Below, in pieces: positions 34,019 through 57,199 of a stretch of DNA of 64,000 nt. The position numbers and the translations under genes are program-made. This DNA is from Calliphora vicina (lineage: Eukaryota > Arthropoda > Insecta > Diptera > Calliphoridae): positions 58,172,315 to 58,236,314 of the forward strand of contig NC_088781.1 in assembly GCF_958450345.1 (NCBI RefSeq), given 5' to 3'. Position 1 is the stretch's first letter, and each line of letters starts with the position of its first letter. The notes beneath the pieces were generated by a model. It saw only the letters and a list, made by a program, of their open reading frames with translations, was not told where the DNA came from and searched no databases.

Positions 34019-36435
34019 CACAGTGCAACAGTGAAAAAAACACACGATCATGACTATATAGGTTCGACTCTACTACCAAAGGGTAGTAAAACCCTATACT
34101 CAGTTTGTCCATTTTGGTGACCGTTTTTTTTTTTATGGGCCCACAAAGTTTCTGAAAATCAATTGGGCCTCTAAAAAAGGTGTCATCAGTTTTTGGTTAA
34201 CAGCTAATTCAGACTTTGTGATACGGCTTAACTTTATATGGCAATAATATAACTAAGATTCCGCCAAATAAATTTTGTTACAATTTTCTTCCAAAAAATA
34301 GCTTTTTCGTGCACTTTTGTTGAAAAAATATAGGAAAAAAATTTTTTTTTTTTACTTTTTTTAGAATTACTTCCAGGTTCTCCTAATTTTTCATTAACAC
34401 TATTTAGGAAAGTTGTAGCTACGGTAAAGTTGAACAACACTTGAGAACATATCAATGCATTCTGAACGTGTCTAGTCACTCTAAATAGCACATAAAGATC
34501 ACTTTGTACCTTAACAATTTTCGTTTTTACTATTTTTTTACGCTAAAACAAAGATTTTTTATTAAAATAGTATGATCAAGTCCACACTTCTATGTTGTGC
34601 TGTATTATTTTCTCGGCTGAGGTGTTCGGAATGGGGATCAGTGAGTGGACCCTCAATGTCACACATTTAAAAAAAAATCGCCAAAAAGCCATTTATGATC
34701 TGAATGAGCTGAAATTTAAAATGTAGATAGTCCTTGAGAAGATCTACAAAAATATGCTTTTAGCTGTAGGTATCTCTTTTAGTTCAAGAGATATTTAAGT
34801 TTAATTTTTTTTTTAAATTTTGCTCGATCTTTTTTTTTGTATTTTATATATGATGGGCCTACGAAAGGTCGAAATTTGTTTTTTATATACGACGTATATT
34901 TGCGATAAAATTCTAAAGAAAATAAAATCAACCTGATAACAATTATTTCGTCCCTATAAAAAGTTACACGCATCCAAAGTTGAAGCATCTTTTTATATAT
35001 TTCAACTTTGTAGGCGTGTGTTTTTTAAGTTTTTTCCCAAAAAAGTCCCCATATTTTTTCTTTTATAAAAAACTAATTTTCTTCGTGGCTATACACATTT
35101 TTTTATGATCTGGAAAGAGAACTTAATGCAAAAACGTATAAAGTAAAATTTGACTAACTTAAGCGGACATTGTGCCCCCCAGCCCTATCCAAACTTGGCA
35201 AATTTTGAAACAAAATTTTAGGTTTGAGTAAAAAATTCTAAAAACGCATAGCACCGATCCTCAAAAGCTCGTCATATTTGTATAGCCATATATATTGTTT
35301 ATATACTTACAAAACGTTTTTACTATCTTACTGTAAATAACGTCAAAGTGGGCTATTTTTAAAAAAAACTCAGTTTTTGGAACACATTTCCCCGTTTTGG
35401 TAATTTCGATGTTTGAAAACAAAGAATGGCAACAGTAGTGATGCCATTGACTTAAGATCATTTAGATCTACATTACTTCCAAATTTTATTGTGATGTCTG
35501 TAACTGTTCAAATTTTACATTAATTCAATGTTTTTATTTTTCTTGATGGAAAATCACTATTTTATAATATAGTTAGTTTTTAAGGTAAAATACGTCCGAA
35601 AAAACTCAAACTTAATTCATTTCACTAAAATGTCAATCTCCAAGTCACAAGGTTTCCACCGATATCAAAAACTTATATAAAAAGCATATAATTACTCTTC
35701 AGAAGCTCCACAAACCATGCCCACTTTAAAAATGTTTAATGTTTTTTCATATCTTGTATCAAGCCGGTCTTGCGTGATCAAGATTGGATAAAGTGATGCG
35801 CCCGAATTATACCGATAATGATTTACCCATTCTTCGTTATTCCAGCACAATAGAGAAGTATACACTCGAGCATACATTTTTAACAAAAAATTTTAGTTTT
35901 AGAGTCGAAAAATAGTAAAAAACTAAAATTTTTAAGCTACAAAGTGATTTTTGACAGCTATTTAGAATGCCTAGATATGTTCGGATTGCATTGATATGTT
36001 CACAAGAGTTATTCAGATTTACCAGAGCTACAACTTTGCAAAATATTGTTATTGAAAAATTAATAGTCCCTGGAAGTTATTCTAAAAAAAGTAAAAAAAA
36101 AATTTTTCTTCCTATATTTTTTCAACAAAAGTGCACGAAAAAGCTATTTTTTGGAAACAGATTTTAACAAAATTTATTTGGCGGACTCTTAGCTATATTA
36201 TTGGCATATAAAGTTAAGCCGTAACACAAAGTCTGAATTAGCTGTTAACCCAAAACTGATGACACCTTTTTTAGAGGGCCCACTGATTTTCAGAAACTTT
36301 GGGGGCCCATAAAAAAAAATCGGTCACCAAAATGGACAAACTGAGTATAGGGTTTTACTACCCTTTGGTAGTAGAGTCGAACCTATACTATAATGATCTT
36401 GTGTTTTTCCAAAAGTCTTCATTTGTTGCATAGTG
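34019..36435. mobile_element. Element with roughly 500-bp terminal inverted repeats, ends CACAGTG / CATAGTG
   Basis: The left end CACAGTGCAACAGTGAAAAA and right end TGTTGCATAGTG are flanked by TAA on both sides. The arms pair over about 500 bp (34019-34530 against 35900-36435), including TTCGACTCTACTACCAAAGG and the TTGTAGCTACGGTAAAG segment. 2.4 kb, no transposase-like ORF. A second copy starts at 62830 and a fragment is at 1104. A 3-bp TWA target would fit PIF/Harbinger or CACTA types; the superfamily is unresolved. Confidence 0.8.
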
Positions 36436-36479
36436 TAATTGATTGTAATTATACCCTACACTACCATATTGGTGTAAGT

Positions 36480-38770
36480 ACTCTTAAGGGTTAATTTCCA
36501 TTTTTGTGCTGTTATTGTAAATACTAGACCTCATTATATATTTTTCTTAAATTTCATCAAAATCGGCCCAAAAATATATATAAAAATATTGAAAAATTTT
36601 ACTTTTGACCTTCACCTTCACGATTTAAGGGTTAACGTTTTCCGATTTTAGTAAGACTTTTAGACTATATTTAAATTGACCTGGACTATAATATTCTGAA
36701 TTGGTTTTACTTAAAAATCATAACAGTAAGGAAACTCATCTCATTCGCCAAAATATGGCCAAAAAATTAGTTTTTCTCGAAAATCGCAAAATTTATATCG
36801 CAGGTACGGAAAAACTGTAGGAGGTATTGACATACTTTTTTCACATTTTTATTCCCTATTATGTTGTAAATAAATCCCCATATGATGACAAAAAACTTTT
36901 GAAATTTGTTTAACAAAATTTTTAAAAATTTGAAATTGGAGTTTTGAAACTGCCGTTAAAAAAATATTTTGTTTGGTTATACCTGCGAATTGGTTAACTG
37001 TATCCAATGAAGATAAAAACACATATACATTAGGGTATTCGCTCGACTAATGATCGTTCGATTAATCGAATAATTTCTTACGAATAATTATTCGAACAAT
37101 TTAAAAATGGCCATTTTCGAATAACGAATAATTCGAACAATTTTATGTAGAATAATCGAATAAAACGAATAAATGTTCAAATATATTTAAATTTATTAAA
37201 TTTTTCATAATTTCAAATTTAAATAAGTAATAATGACTCACAAAAATTGTATTGTTTCTGGTATTCGACAAATAACTGAAGACAAAGGGACTTTCGATCA
37301 CTGTAGATGAGTGTTCCAATAGCTCCTTCTATAAATGTATAAATATTACTGCAAGAAGTTAGAAATCTAAAAACAAATCTTTTTAACTTAGGACTTTAAC
37401 CAATGAAAATAAAAGTTACGGAATAAAATATTTATTATTTAGCTGGCAACATATTAGAAGAATCGCAATTAATAATCAAAATATTAACTTAGATTAAAGT
37501 GGAGTTGAATGTGATAGAGAATGTGATTTTGAAAAGGTCGTCGAAAGTGATATTGAGGATGACATTTATAATGATTACATTGAAATAGATGAAGGCCATG
37601 ATCTTAAAATATATGTATATAAGTGATGTTATTAACCGCGCACGAAAGTGTTGCAAAATATTTAATAAATCGAATGATAAACACAAATATTGCAAACTAA
37701 CGTTTTGTTGCAATAAAAGCATGGAGTTCGTCTTATACATGATTTTGAACATCGTTGAACATGGTAATAAACTATTTGCGTATTTGTAAATACGTCAATC
37801 ATGCACTGCCTGACTTCAAATTTGCCACATTCACTGACGATATCAAACTTTGGACAGATACCCTTTATTGTGTAATTCCCCAAGATCACTTTATTAAGCA
37901 AAGATTCGGCAACGTTGATAGAGCTTGATGTATAATACAATTTGTTATAAATAATTTAGAAATAGTGAATAATTAATTTACTAAAGAATTAGTTACTCAA
38001 TTTAAAACCGGAATTAATGAACGACATAAAAGAGTTCTAATACGTTTATATTGTATTTGAATTCAGGATCATGTCCAACTATCTCAAATCTGATCAGAAT
38101 ATTTCTGTTGAAAATTTAATGACGGACTTTGTTTTCGAATGCTTTTTAACATTATCAATACTTGAATTGTTAACTTTATTTAACGTTATTTTTTTTTTGT
38201 TTTTCTTTAACAATAAAATATTAAAAAATCGACATCAAAACTTCGTTCTTTACTTTAAAAAAAAAATAAATTATTCGAATAATCTTAATCGAGTTATTCG
38301 TTTTATTCGAACAAGATAAAAATCGAATAATTCGAATACCTTAATATACATGTAAATATGAATATATTTTAAGTAAGAATAAACTTTTGTTTTAATATTT
38401 CTCAAAATATGTTAATTTTGTTCCTACATTTCATGTTCTAGTGGCCTGGCGATTTTTTAATAACTTTAAAATATTTTAACCAATTTTTGTCTTTTAGATC
38501 TCATTAGAACAACAATTCTGCACAAATTTTGATTCTTTTAAATTAAATTGCAAAAGTAATTACGTAAGTGCAACATTTGTACAAAAACTAAAAAAAAAAT
38601 TTTTTCCCCTTGTAAATGTACCTCAAAACTAAATCGAAAGTCGGCACGGGTTGCCCTTCTTAGAACAAGCTAAAAATTGTTTGGTGATATTTTAGGTCAT
38701 TACGAAAGTTTTCAGCGGGTACCGTTTCAACATTTCAAAAAATTTAATTCTAAGGGACACTCTAATACAT
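36480..38770. mobile_element. Large fold-back family copy split by a hAT element
   Basis: 36560-37020 matches the centre and inner arm of the 58619-60189 element (CACGATTTAAGGGTTAACGT, CGGAAAAACTGTAG). 38350-38770 matches its outer arm (TTCATGTTCTAGTGGCCTGG, CCCCTTGTAAATG). Between them lies the hAT element 37031-38343. Confidence 0.65.
37031..38343 (+). mobile_element. hAT element with decayed transposase, exact 8-bp duplication
   Basis: ATATACAT stands at 37023-37030 and 38344-38351. Ends TAGGGTATTCG / CGAATACCTTA, followed by many TCGAATAAT units in both arms. The plus strand at about 37490-37920 keeps transposase-like pieces interrupted by stops: RKCCKIFNKSNDKHK, GVRLIHDFEHR-stop-TW (compare the hAT LI.DV.TRWNST block), NHALPDFKFATFTDDIKLW. 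A related relic spans 58490-61330. Confidence 0.8.
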
Positions 38771-39010
38771 ATATGGGGATTTCATGTCAAGTGAAACCAC
38801 TTTTGAAATCGATGCCTTCCGATCGGGATGAAATTTGCACCAAGGTTAGTCCTATTGGATAATAATACAGACACTATCTGAGTTACAGGGGGTAAAAATT
38901 TGACATATTGGCCAAACATGTGTTTTTTCTCATCCATCTAACTTATTACCTATTATTCTTAGCAAAATGTGTCCCATATAGTTTAGATAGCTATTTCTGC
39001 AATCATTCTG
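38770..39010. mobile_element. TTTCATGTCAAGTGAA family fragment
   Basis: It starts GGGGATTTCATGTCAAGTGA and contains CCTTCCGATCGGGATGAAAT and GTGTCCCATATAGTTTAGAT. Same family as 15066. 39010-39470 shows no gene. Confidence 0.5.
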
Positions 39011-39475
39011 AAAAGTATAGCTGTTATTAAGAACTGGATTCCAAGAATGATTACTGCATGCCTAACGTTTGCATAAGGGCAATTAGAGATATGCAAACTC
39101 TAACACGGTATTCACACGCTGTCGCTTCAGTCATGATATTTTCGCAATTCTCTTTATCAACAAGCTCATAAAATCATGACTTAAAATCACGAAAAAACTC
39201 AATATGTGAATACAATGTAAGTCATAACGTTTAATTGGTTGAGATTTGAACTGAATATCTATGTTAGCGACCAATATTGATACTGTTCTTCACAAAGATG
39301 CGAATGAACTCAGATATCAAATGATCACCAAATATTCACAACTTTTATTTTTCTATTCATTAAGTAATAGAATGTATTCTGAATTTGTATAAACACAACC
39401 AACAAGAGGAGAATACATTAATGTTGCTGATCAAATATTGGTAGTAGACCCGCAAAAGTATATACATATGTACAT

Positions 39476-39793
39476 TAGGCCGGGTCGAATTGTATGGATG
39501 ATAAAAAAGTAAAAAATCGTATAGCAGAAACGAAATCTACTGAAAATTCTAAGAAAGTTTCCTCAAGAATCCATAGGTGTAAAATCAAATCCTATCTTGC
39601 GCATTTCGTATTTTATCCAATAAAAAAACTATTAAAAAAAATATGTACACTGAAATATCATTGGATAAAAGACGAAATGCGCAAGATAGGATCTGATTTT
39701 AGACCTATGCTTTCTTGGGGAAAATTTCTTGGAGTTTTACGTAGAATACGTTTCTGCTATACGATTTTTCGTGAAAAAAATCGACACACCCTA
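39476..39793. mobile_element. MITE, 318 bp, near 8-bp duplication
   Basis: Ends TAGGCCGGGTCGA / TCGACACACCCTA. Inner arms share AAATCGTATAGCAGAAACG and a TCCTATCTTGCGCATTTCG stem. The flanking 8-mers are ATGTACAT and ATATACAT (7 of 8 equal), as expected for an ageing hAT-type insertion. Confidence 0.7.
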
Positions 39794-40115
39794 ATATACA
39801 TATATTCTGAAATGTCATCAAATTCAGAGACGATCTAGCTATATACATCTGGAGAGTACCATTTTCAACAAATATTCTTTGTTGTTATAACATAGTTTTC
39901 AAAAACTAAACCGTATATTTTTCAATCAGAAATACATGCCTAGGAACAGTAGTAACCTTTTATAAATATTAAAAAAATAAAAGAACAAGTTTATAAGACC
40001 TCTTCTCTATGCTAAATACTCAAACAACTGCAACGTACTAAAAACAAGATTATTCAACAAAAATAAAACAAAAAAGTTTAAAATTTATTTTTGTACAGTA
40101 TAAAATTCGGTAAAA

Positions 40116-40780
40116 TTATAAATTATAATCATAAACAATTATAGTAGCCGGTTTTGGTTTAATTACATCACTTATTTGATCTGCTAAACTTAAACAATTT
40201 TTGACATTTGTTAGCAAATTATCAAAATACAATATTATTACTTTTTTACCTTTTAAAACTAAGGTTTATTTCCTTTAAATAAACCGGATACTTTTGATTG
40301 CAAATTTGTTACAATAAAATTGTAAAATGTACAACAACAGAATTAAATTGTCACTCAGTGTTTTTATACACATACTTTATAATGTACAAGTATACACTGG
40401 CAATGCAGTTGATGTCTTTACTTAACGATGCTTTAAATTAGACCGCAGTAGTGGATGGTCACTATTTATACACAATGTCATCTGCATCTGAGTAGCCTAG
40501 ATTGTTCTTAACGTTCAAAACTAGTATATTCGAATTCTAGAGCTTTCGATGTTAATGTTAACAGCTTAAACATTTAGTGTTGCCATACTTAAAAACAATG
40601 CTAATGAACCGCATGCTATCAACATTGTTGATAAGCAGATGAACTGATGAAGATGTTTATAAACATGATGAATAACAACATGATGGTGGAGTCCGAAATT
40701 CTCGATTCGATTCTTTGTATTAATTCATTGTCGTCAAAATAACGTATTCGGAATGAAATTGCAACAAAAATTTGACACTG
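40116..40780 (-). pseudogene. Tep: Decayed C-terminal exon of a fifth TEP gene
   Basis: The minus strand at about 40690-40775 codes NELIQRIESRISDSTI, matching NKLVQRIESKNSESTI in the last exon of genes B-D. At 40116-40262 it codes ILYFDNLLTNVKNC and KPKPATIIVYDYNL followed by TAA, matching LYLDKLVANINHC and PKPAAIIMYDYYNL. Between the halves lie about 430 bp with no counterpart, so the exon has been split. Further upstream (40780-40900) only shifted-frame scraps remain. It is far more divergent than B, C and D are from each other, so it is an older copy. An AATAAA follows the stop near 40085. No other exon of this copy was found. Confidence 0.7.
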
Positions 40781-40899
40781 GCTGAAGAAAAGTAAATGAG
40801 CTATTAGTGTTTTAGGACTTATTTTGAATTACGTTATGTTTTGCTTTAATACTTTAAAACCCCTTTTGAAAATCTGGCTTTTAGTTATTTCAAAATGTT

Positions 40900-42630
40900 A
40901 ACAAAATAAGAACTAACTTGAAAAAATATTTGCAAGTTTTTCCATATTTTTTTCATTTTCATCGGGAACAATTTGTTATATTTTACAAAAAGTGGCAGTG
41001 AAAGGCAGAGAAGTGGACTTTTTTTGGAAGTAAACTTACCTATTATTGATAAGATGTGACTTTTATGGAATTTGATTTGACCATCAACTCTAATGAATAT
41101 ATTATGAAATGTGTAAACAAAATTAATCTTTTCATAAAAAGAAACATCAGAGATTATTTTTTTAAAAGGAAAGTTCTTCTTAACTGTTCTATCATCCAAC
41201 TGACGCACCCATATATTGTTGCCAGACGGCCTGGAATGGCCTGGATTGTCCAGTTTTTTGTATCTTGTCCAGTTTCCAGCTAAAACAAAATTTGTCCAAT
41301 TAAATAATAATTTCTTTCATTTTGCAAAAAAAAATTGTTATTTATTTATATTTCGTACAGGAAAAATGTGTACAGTTATACAATTGTGATTGCAAATGTA
41401 TAGTCAGTTGTATTTTTTCCTTACAGTGATTAGTACCTAGCGAGCAACATACCGATTAATATGTATATCCTTGGTCAGCAGTAAAGTGGTAAAAATACCT
41501 CTTCAAAACGCTTGTCGAAAAGTCACATGGGAATTTGTTATAATGAAGATGAAGAATATATGGATGAAGGTTTGTCAGAGGTATATTTGTATTTTATGTA
41601 TAATAATGCTTGAATTTAGCCATAGAAACTGTACAGTAAGTAATCTTTTGAATTGCCTTAAAAATCGGTTAAAGTATGGCAGCAAAGTTGTAACTAGTTT
41701 AAAAAAGATTTCATCTCTCGAAACAAAACCTTTACAATTAGAAGCAAATCAATTTTTAAAAAATGATATTACGTACTTAGAGCAATGATATGATTTCGGA
41801 GACGAACCACTTTACAACTAAATTTAATTTTTAAATTTAAAACAATCCCTTTTATCGTGGGATAACTTATCAAAGCTTCCAAAATTTTAGAAATATCAAA
41901 TATAATTGACGACATGTTGCTATTGCCGCAAGATGTTCCATGTTCTCTTTTTGAATTCTTAACGCTGCGATCATTGATATTTTTTACAATACTCCGAAAA
42001 TTGATCTTTAACCTTTTGGAAATAAACTATTTTATATATACAATTTTAAGAGCAATATCTTTGCATTTAAAATGGAATTAAAAATTATGTTGGACTTTGG
42101 GTAGTTTCAATGGGCAATTGTGCGTATATTATTTTAGACAATTTTAACAAATTTTTCAAATCGCGATATATTTGAAGTGGAAATGGTTTCCGATGTTTGA
42201 TTTGAGGAACCATTTGGAACCGTAATATGTGTAGTAATTTTGATTAAAATCGTCAAATTCAAAAATAGCAGTTTTCTGTCCGTTTTGATATGGATTCTCC
42301 CGTTTGTGATATTGAAACAAAATTTTAAAATTTGTTATTTTGAATTAATATTTTCTAAAACCAAAATAACGTATCATCAATATAAATTTGTATGAAATAA
42401 TAAAATCTTAAATAAAAAAGGAGTTTTTAAAGATACTTATTTAAATTAAAAAAATGTACTTATTCAATTTTCATAAAGATTGTCTAAAAAAAATTCTATT
42501 GCAACAAATTTATTAAAAAATATAAGGAAACTCATAGCGTTAACGTTATTTTGTTTAATCATGCACTTGATGATTCGCAGTTTCAATTTTGGTTATTTTT
42601 GAAAGTAAACGTTTAAAATTGTTTACACAT
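40900..42630. other. Unassigned AT-rich stretch
   Basis: No gene I can support. A plus-strand ORF of 105 codons (41471-41788) and minus-strand ORF of 107 codons (40885-41208) show no family signature. GGCCTGGAATGGCCTGGATT with TGTCCAGTTTTTTG at 41230-41270 and GGTCCAGTTATTTG...TCTGGCAACCCTAC at 45450-45490 are loosely inverted and could be ends of an old element that now encloses the Tc1 copy. Confidence 0.3.
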
Positions 42631-42904
42631 ACACTTGTCCGCATAAGTTTGCGTACAAGAACGAAAATTAAAAGTAAACTCTAATTTTGGATATAAAAAT
42701 AAACGCTACTCATTTGAAATTTTTTATATAAAACTGTTAAATATTTAAGAACACAACTGCATTGTAAAATGCATATTTAAGAATCAACAAAACTTATAAG
42801 AATTCAATTCATAAAAAAATTCAATTCCGCATGTAGCAAAAGTTTGCGTACATAAAAAAAAAATTAAAATATTACTGATTTTTATAAATTAAATTGTATT
42901 TTAA

Positions 42905-44893
42905 TAATTAGTTGGAAAACCCCGACGACCAAGGACATCAGGAAGGCGTTTTGTCATTGATGAAACCAGTTTTTCGGTGTATTTGGAACTAATATTTCTC
43001 CATTCCTCAGTTAATACTGTTTGAAGCATTTCCTTTAATGTTATTACATGGTTTCGTATTTTTCACTCCCGCAAATCCCATAAATGTTCTATAGGATTTA
43101 GGTCTTTTGACTGCGGAGAAGTTTCCAATTGTTTTTGTTTTATTAAACAACTACCAAAGCCTTGTGTTGTGTGTAGTATGCTTTGGGTCAGTGTCTTGCA
43201 GGAATATATAATCATCTTCAATGCCCAATTTGCTAACACTTTCGGTAAGATTTTTCATTAGAATGTCTAAATAGACCTTATGATCCATTGTCGATGGAAT
43301 AAATTCTAAATTCCCCACGCCTTCACTTGTCATGTACCCCCGTACCAACACTGTACCACCACCATGCTTAACTGCTAGTATTACATTTTTGGGACTAAGC
43401 ACTGTACAAGGTTTTCTCCAAACAAACTGACGGTTTTTTATGCCAATGATGCAGTACTTGCATTCATCCGTGAACAGAACATTTTTCCAGAACTCTGGAG
43501 GCATATTTATGTGTTCTTTAGTAAAAGCAATTCGTTTTTGTCTATTAACTATCAAAACTGGCGGCTTTTTCCGTGCTGCGTGGCTTCTATAGTTGGCCTT
43601 TTTCAAAATTCTGAGCACAGTGACTTTGGACACATGTTTATTAAATTGTGAATTTAAGTTTTCAGCCATTTTCGATACAATAAATTTGGGGTTTTTCTTC
43701 ACAGATTGCATTATAACTAGTGTTTATAAAAAACCGACTTTTTAAAAAACCGGTTTGTCGGTTAACCGAAAATTGGCCTTTTTTAAAAAACCGGTTTTTC
43801 GGTTAACCGACATTGAAAAAACCGGTTAAACCGGTTAACCGTCATATATGTGTAAAAATCATAAAATGTCCAATAAAGTATATAAAGCTTTAAAATTTGT
43901 AGTTTTTAGTAGTCAGGAATGGTTAATATTATAAAACTATAAATATACAAAAGTGCTATGTGCATTTTATTTTGTAAAAATTTCAAAATTATTATCTCAG
44001 TCAAATGGAATTGCGTATAATTATGTTACTAAATATATAATACATGTTTTAATTATTGGTTTATTCATTAAATTTCAACCAAAAAAATCAAATCAAATTA
44101 AATTTTGTCTCTCCTGTAATATTTCTGAAAAGCTAACGAAATGATTAATAAATTTAAATTTTAAGAACAAAACACACTAATGAAGTCAAAATTATTGAAA
44201 GAATTTATGTACATCGAATTCAATTTAACATTTGGTAAAATCATCACTAAGTTTTTAATGAATCATTAGTAAGTTTTAGCCTAAACTTATAGAATTATGC
44301 GAAATTTAATTAAAATTTTTAATAGTTCCACTATTATTTATTATTTATTCTGAAATAGTTTTTAAGTAAACTCATCGTGTTCTCTTATTTAGATTCATTG
44401 TAATTCTTAAAAATATTAATCTAAAGAGGTTTGTATTATAAATCAGCAGTTTAGGTTTCAAATCAGACCAATAATGTGTATACAATGAATATTAAAAATG
44501 CACAAAAAAATGAGATTTATTCATTTTAGTCCCAAATTTTAAAAACCGGTTAACCGAGTGATAAAAACCGGATAAACCGGTTAACCGAAAATCAACATTT
44601 TAAATTAACCGGTTCGCAAAAAACCGAGATTTCGAAGAAAAACCGGTTTTTCGGTTAACCGGTTTATAAACACTAATTATAACCCTTTTTTCGAGTTCAG
44701 TTAATTTTGGTGGACGACCAAAACGAGGCTTTGGGACAAAAATTACAGTATTTTTAAAATTGTTTATATCTCTCTGGATGGAGGAGTGAGTACGTTTAAC
44801 TACTTGATCGATTTCGCGCAAAGTTTTCCCTTGTTTCCGTAAATGTATAATAATATTACGTTCAGCTACATTAATTAATTTTCTGTTTGCCAT
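42905..44893 (-). pseudogene. Tc1-like transposase, disrupted
   Basis: The N-terminal part (44684-44893) codes a helix-turn-helix region MANRKLINVAERNIIIHLRK, with GRPPKLTELEKR. The catalytic part (43151-43717) has VLFTDECKY (first Asp), AVKHGGGTVLV and IFLQDTDPKHT (second Asp). After a frameshift the last part (42905-43150) has KDLNPIEHLWDL (catalytic Glu) and ends LGRRGFPTNY. The 958-bp MITE interrupts it after the EKRVI codons; removing it with one duplication copy restores frame there. The frameshift after THNTRLW remains, so the gene is inactive even without the MITE. Confidence 0.9.
43718..44675. mobile_element. hAT-type MITE inside the Tc1 transposase, exact 8-bp duplication
   Basis: ATTATAAC is repeated at 43710-43717 and 44676-44683. 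Ends TAGTGTTTATAAA / TTTATAAACACTA, followed by arrays of AACCGGTT-containing units (CGGTTAACCG) in both arms. 958 bp, no transposase ORF; the middle is plain AT-rich sequence. Confidence 0.9.
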
Positions 44894-45855
44894 TTCTTGA
44901 AATTATTCCAATTTGAAACAAAAAAATTTCAAAAATCACTTTTATGATGAGTTTGAAACAAAAACTGCAGTATTGTAGTATCACACAATAACAAAAACAG
45001 TTACAAATTACCTTTAATTTTTATGTACGCATACTTTTGTATTCACGAAAAGTTGGCATACCATTGTTTTTAAGCAGTCAATTATTACCAAACTTTGCAA
45101 ATGCAAAAAGAAAATACCTATCGTAATTTTCAAATGTTTATCTATACATAAAAACCAATTTCAAATGATTACCGATGTTACTTACGACTAAAATAGCCTG
45201 TTAAAATATATAAAGTAGTTTGTACGCAAACTTATGCGACCAAGTGTATGTAATATGATGTAGTAAATCGTAATCAATAATAAAATCAACTTCGAATTTT
45301 TTGATGATACGTTGTTTTTCATTTTATTTGACGATATGTATGTAGGACTGAATTTAAAGTTTCTTTATTTTTTATGTTATCTTTTTTGAACTATAAGTGC
45401 ATTTTTAAATTGTCCCGTTATTTTTTAAAAATACAGGTACATTTTCTTATGGTCCAGTTATTTGACTTTTGTTATCTGGCAACCCTACAAACATATGATT
45501 ATGGTGTTTTCCAACACCCTTCAAATTCCAGACTTTCTAAAATTAAAAAATGTCCCAACGTTTTTAAATTAAATCTATTTTGAGATTTTTAAATAGAAGA
45601 GTTTTTGTAGATTATTTAAAATAAAAATCGAGAAAAATAAGACTATGAAAATAAGAGCTCATAAAAGTGCAAACATTGGTATTTCCAAATCCTGTATATA
45701 AATTTCTTCATAACCGATTTCCCTAAACTCATGCATCTCAAAGATACTGTATAGAATAGTAGCCAATATATTATGGTGATTCTTATAAACAAAAAAATAT
45801 TGACTAACAAGTATCAAACTTCCTATCATTTCGCATACATATTTCGGTTTTATAG

Positions 45856-46000
45856 CTAGACTTCGAAAGAGCTTTCGATAGAATAAGTATTCATGCCGCT
45901 GTCCACCAACTTAATTCCTGGAAAATTTGCTGGGATAACCACATCAAATACATAGCTTCTTCCTTATTCAATCAGCTTAAAATTATAAAATGTTTGTCTA
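45856..46000 (+). pseudogene. Reverse-transcriptase fragment (non-LTR type)
   Basis: The plus strand codes LDFERAFDRISIHAAVHQLN and then WDNHIKYIASSLFNQLKIIK, matching the first catalytic Asp block of non-LTR polymerases (LD.EKAFDR). No other RT block is present. It lies about 300 bp beyond the 3' end of gene D. Confidence 0.75.
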
Positions 46001-46279
46001 ATCCTAAATTAAATTGTAACTTGTATACACTTATATTTATCGTAAAGTCAATAATTTTATCGAAAATTCATTACGCCTATCAATTTATGGCCATTCTCCC
46101 AAAACAGTTTTGAAAATGTCTTGAAGCAATATCTGTTAATTATTTATTTTTTATGTCGCTAGTTGAGGGGAATTTCGTTTGAGTAAAATTACTTTACGAA
46201 CTAAATTTTTATTCATATATACATATGTACATAGTAAGCTTCCATATAAAAAAACAAAAAACCAATTAAAACTTAATTA

Positions 46280-46284
46280 TTTAT

Positions 46285-46285
<1 letters not shown>
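46280..46285 (-). terminator. Poly(A) signal of gene D overlapping the stop codon
   Basis: AATAAA shares one base with the TAA stop (46285-46287), exactly as in gene B. Confidence 0.6.
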
Positions 46286-57068
<10,783 letters not shown>

Positions 57069-57120
57069 ATTGCAAATCTTGAATTTTTTCATACACAAAT
57101 CTTTATTTAGCCGTATGACA

Positions 57121-57160
57121 CAACCTCTTGTTCTCATTTAGAATTAATGACTGAATTTAG
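57121..57160 (-). promoter_or_regulatory. Conserved upstream block of gene D
   Basis: Same block as in genes A-C, slightly diverged (TTCAGTCATTAATTCTAAAT; TCAGTC still fits TCAKTY), 53-92 bp upstream of the ATG. The sequence further upstream is cut by the insertion at 57200. Confidence 0.45.
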
Positions 57161-57199
57161 GAAATAAATACAATCAGACATGTTGTTTCAAAACACTGT

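Larger units (their letters stand above)
42632..45246 (-). mobile_element. Tc1-like element with clear TIRs, split by a hAT MITE
   Basis: Ends CACTTGTCCGCATAAGTTTG and CAAACTTATGCGACCAAGTG, each followed by GCGTACAA-type sequence and flanked by TA. Total 2615 bp, or about 1.65 kb without the nested insertion, the usual Tc1 size. The transposase lies on the minus strand. Confidence 0.9.

Noticed and set aside
34019..34031. CACAGTG as a RAG recombination signal or Transib end
   Set aside because: No nonamer with 12/23 spacing, no Transib transposase, and flanking TAA duplication instead of a 5-bp GC-rich one.
40328..40426. Small plus-strand ORF MYNNRIKLSLSVFIHIL... with a hydrophobic start
   Set aside because: 32 codons, no support from conservation, and it lies in the sequence that interrupts the TEP relic.
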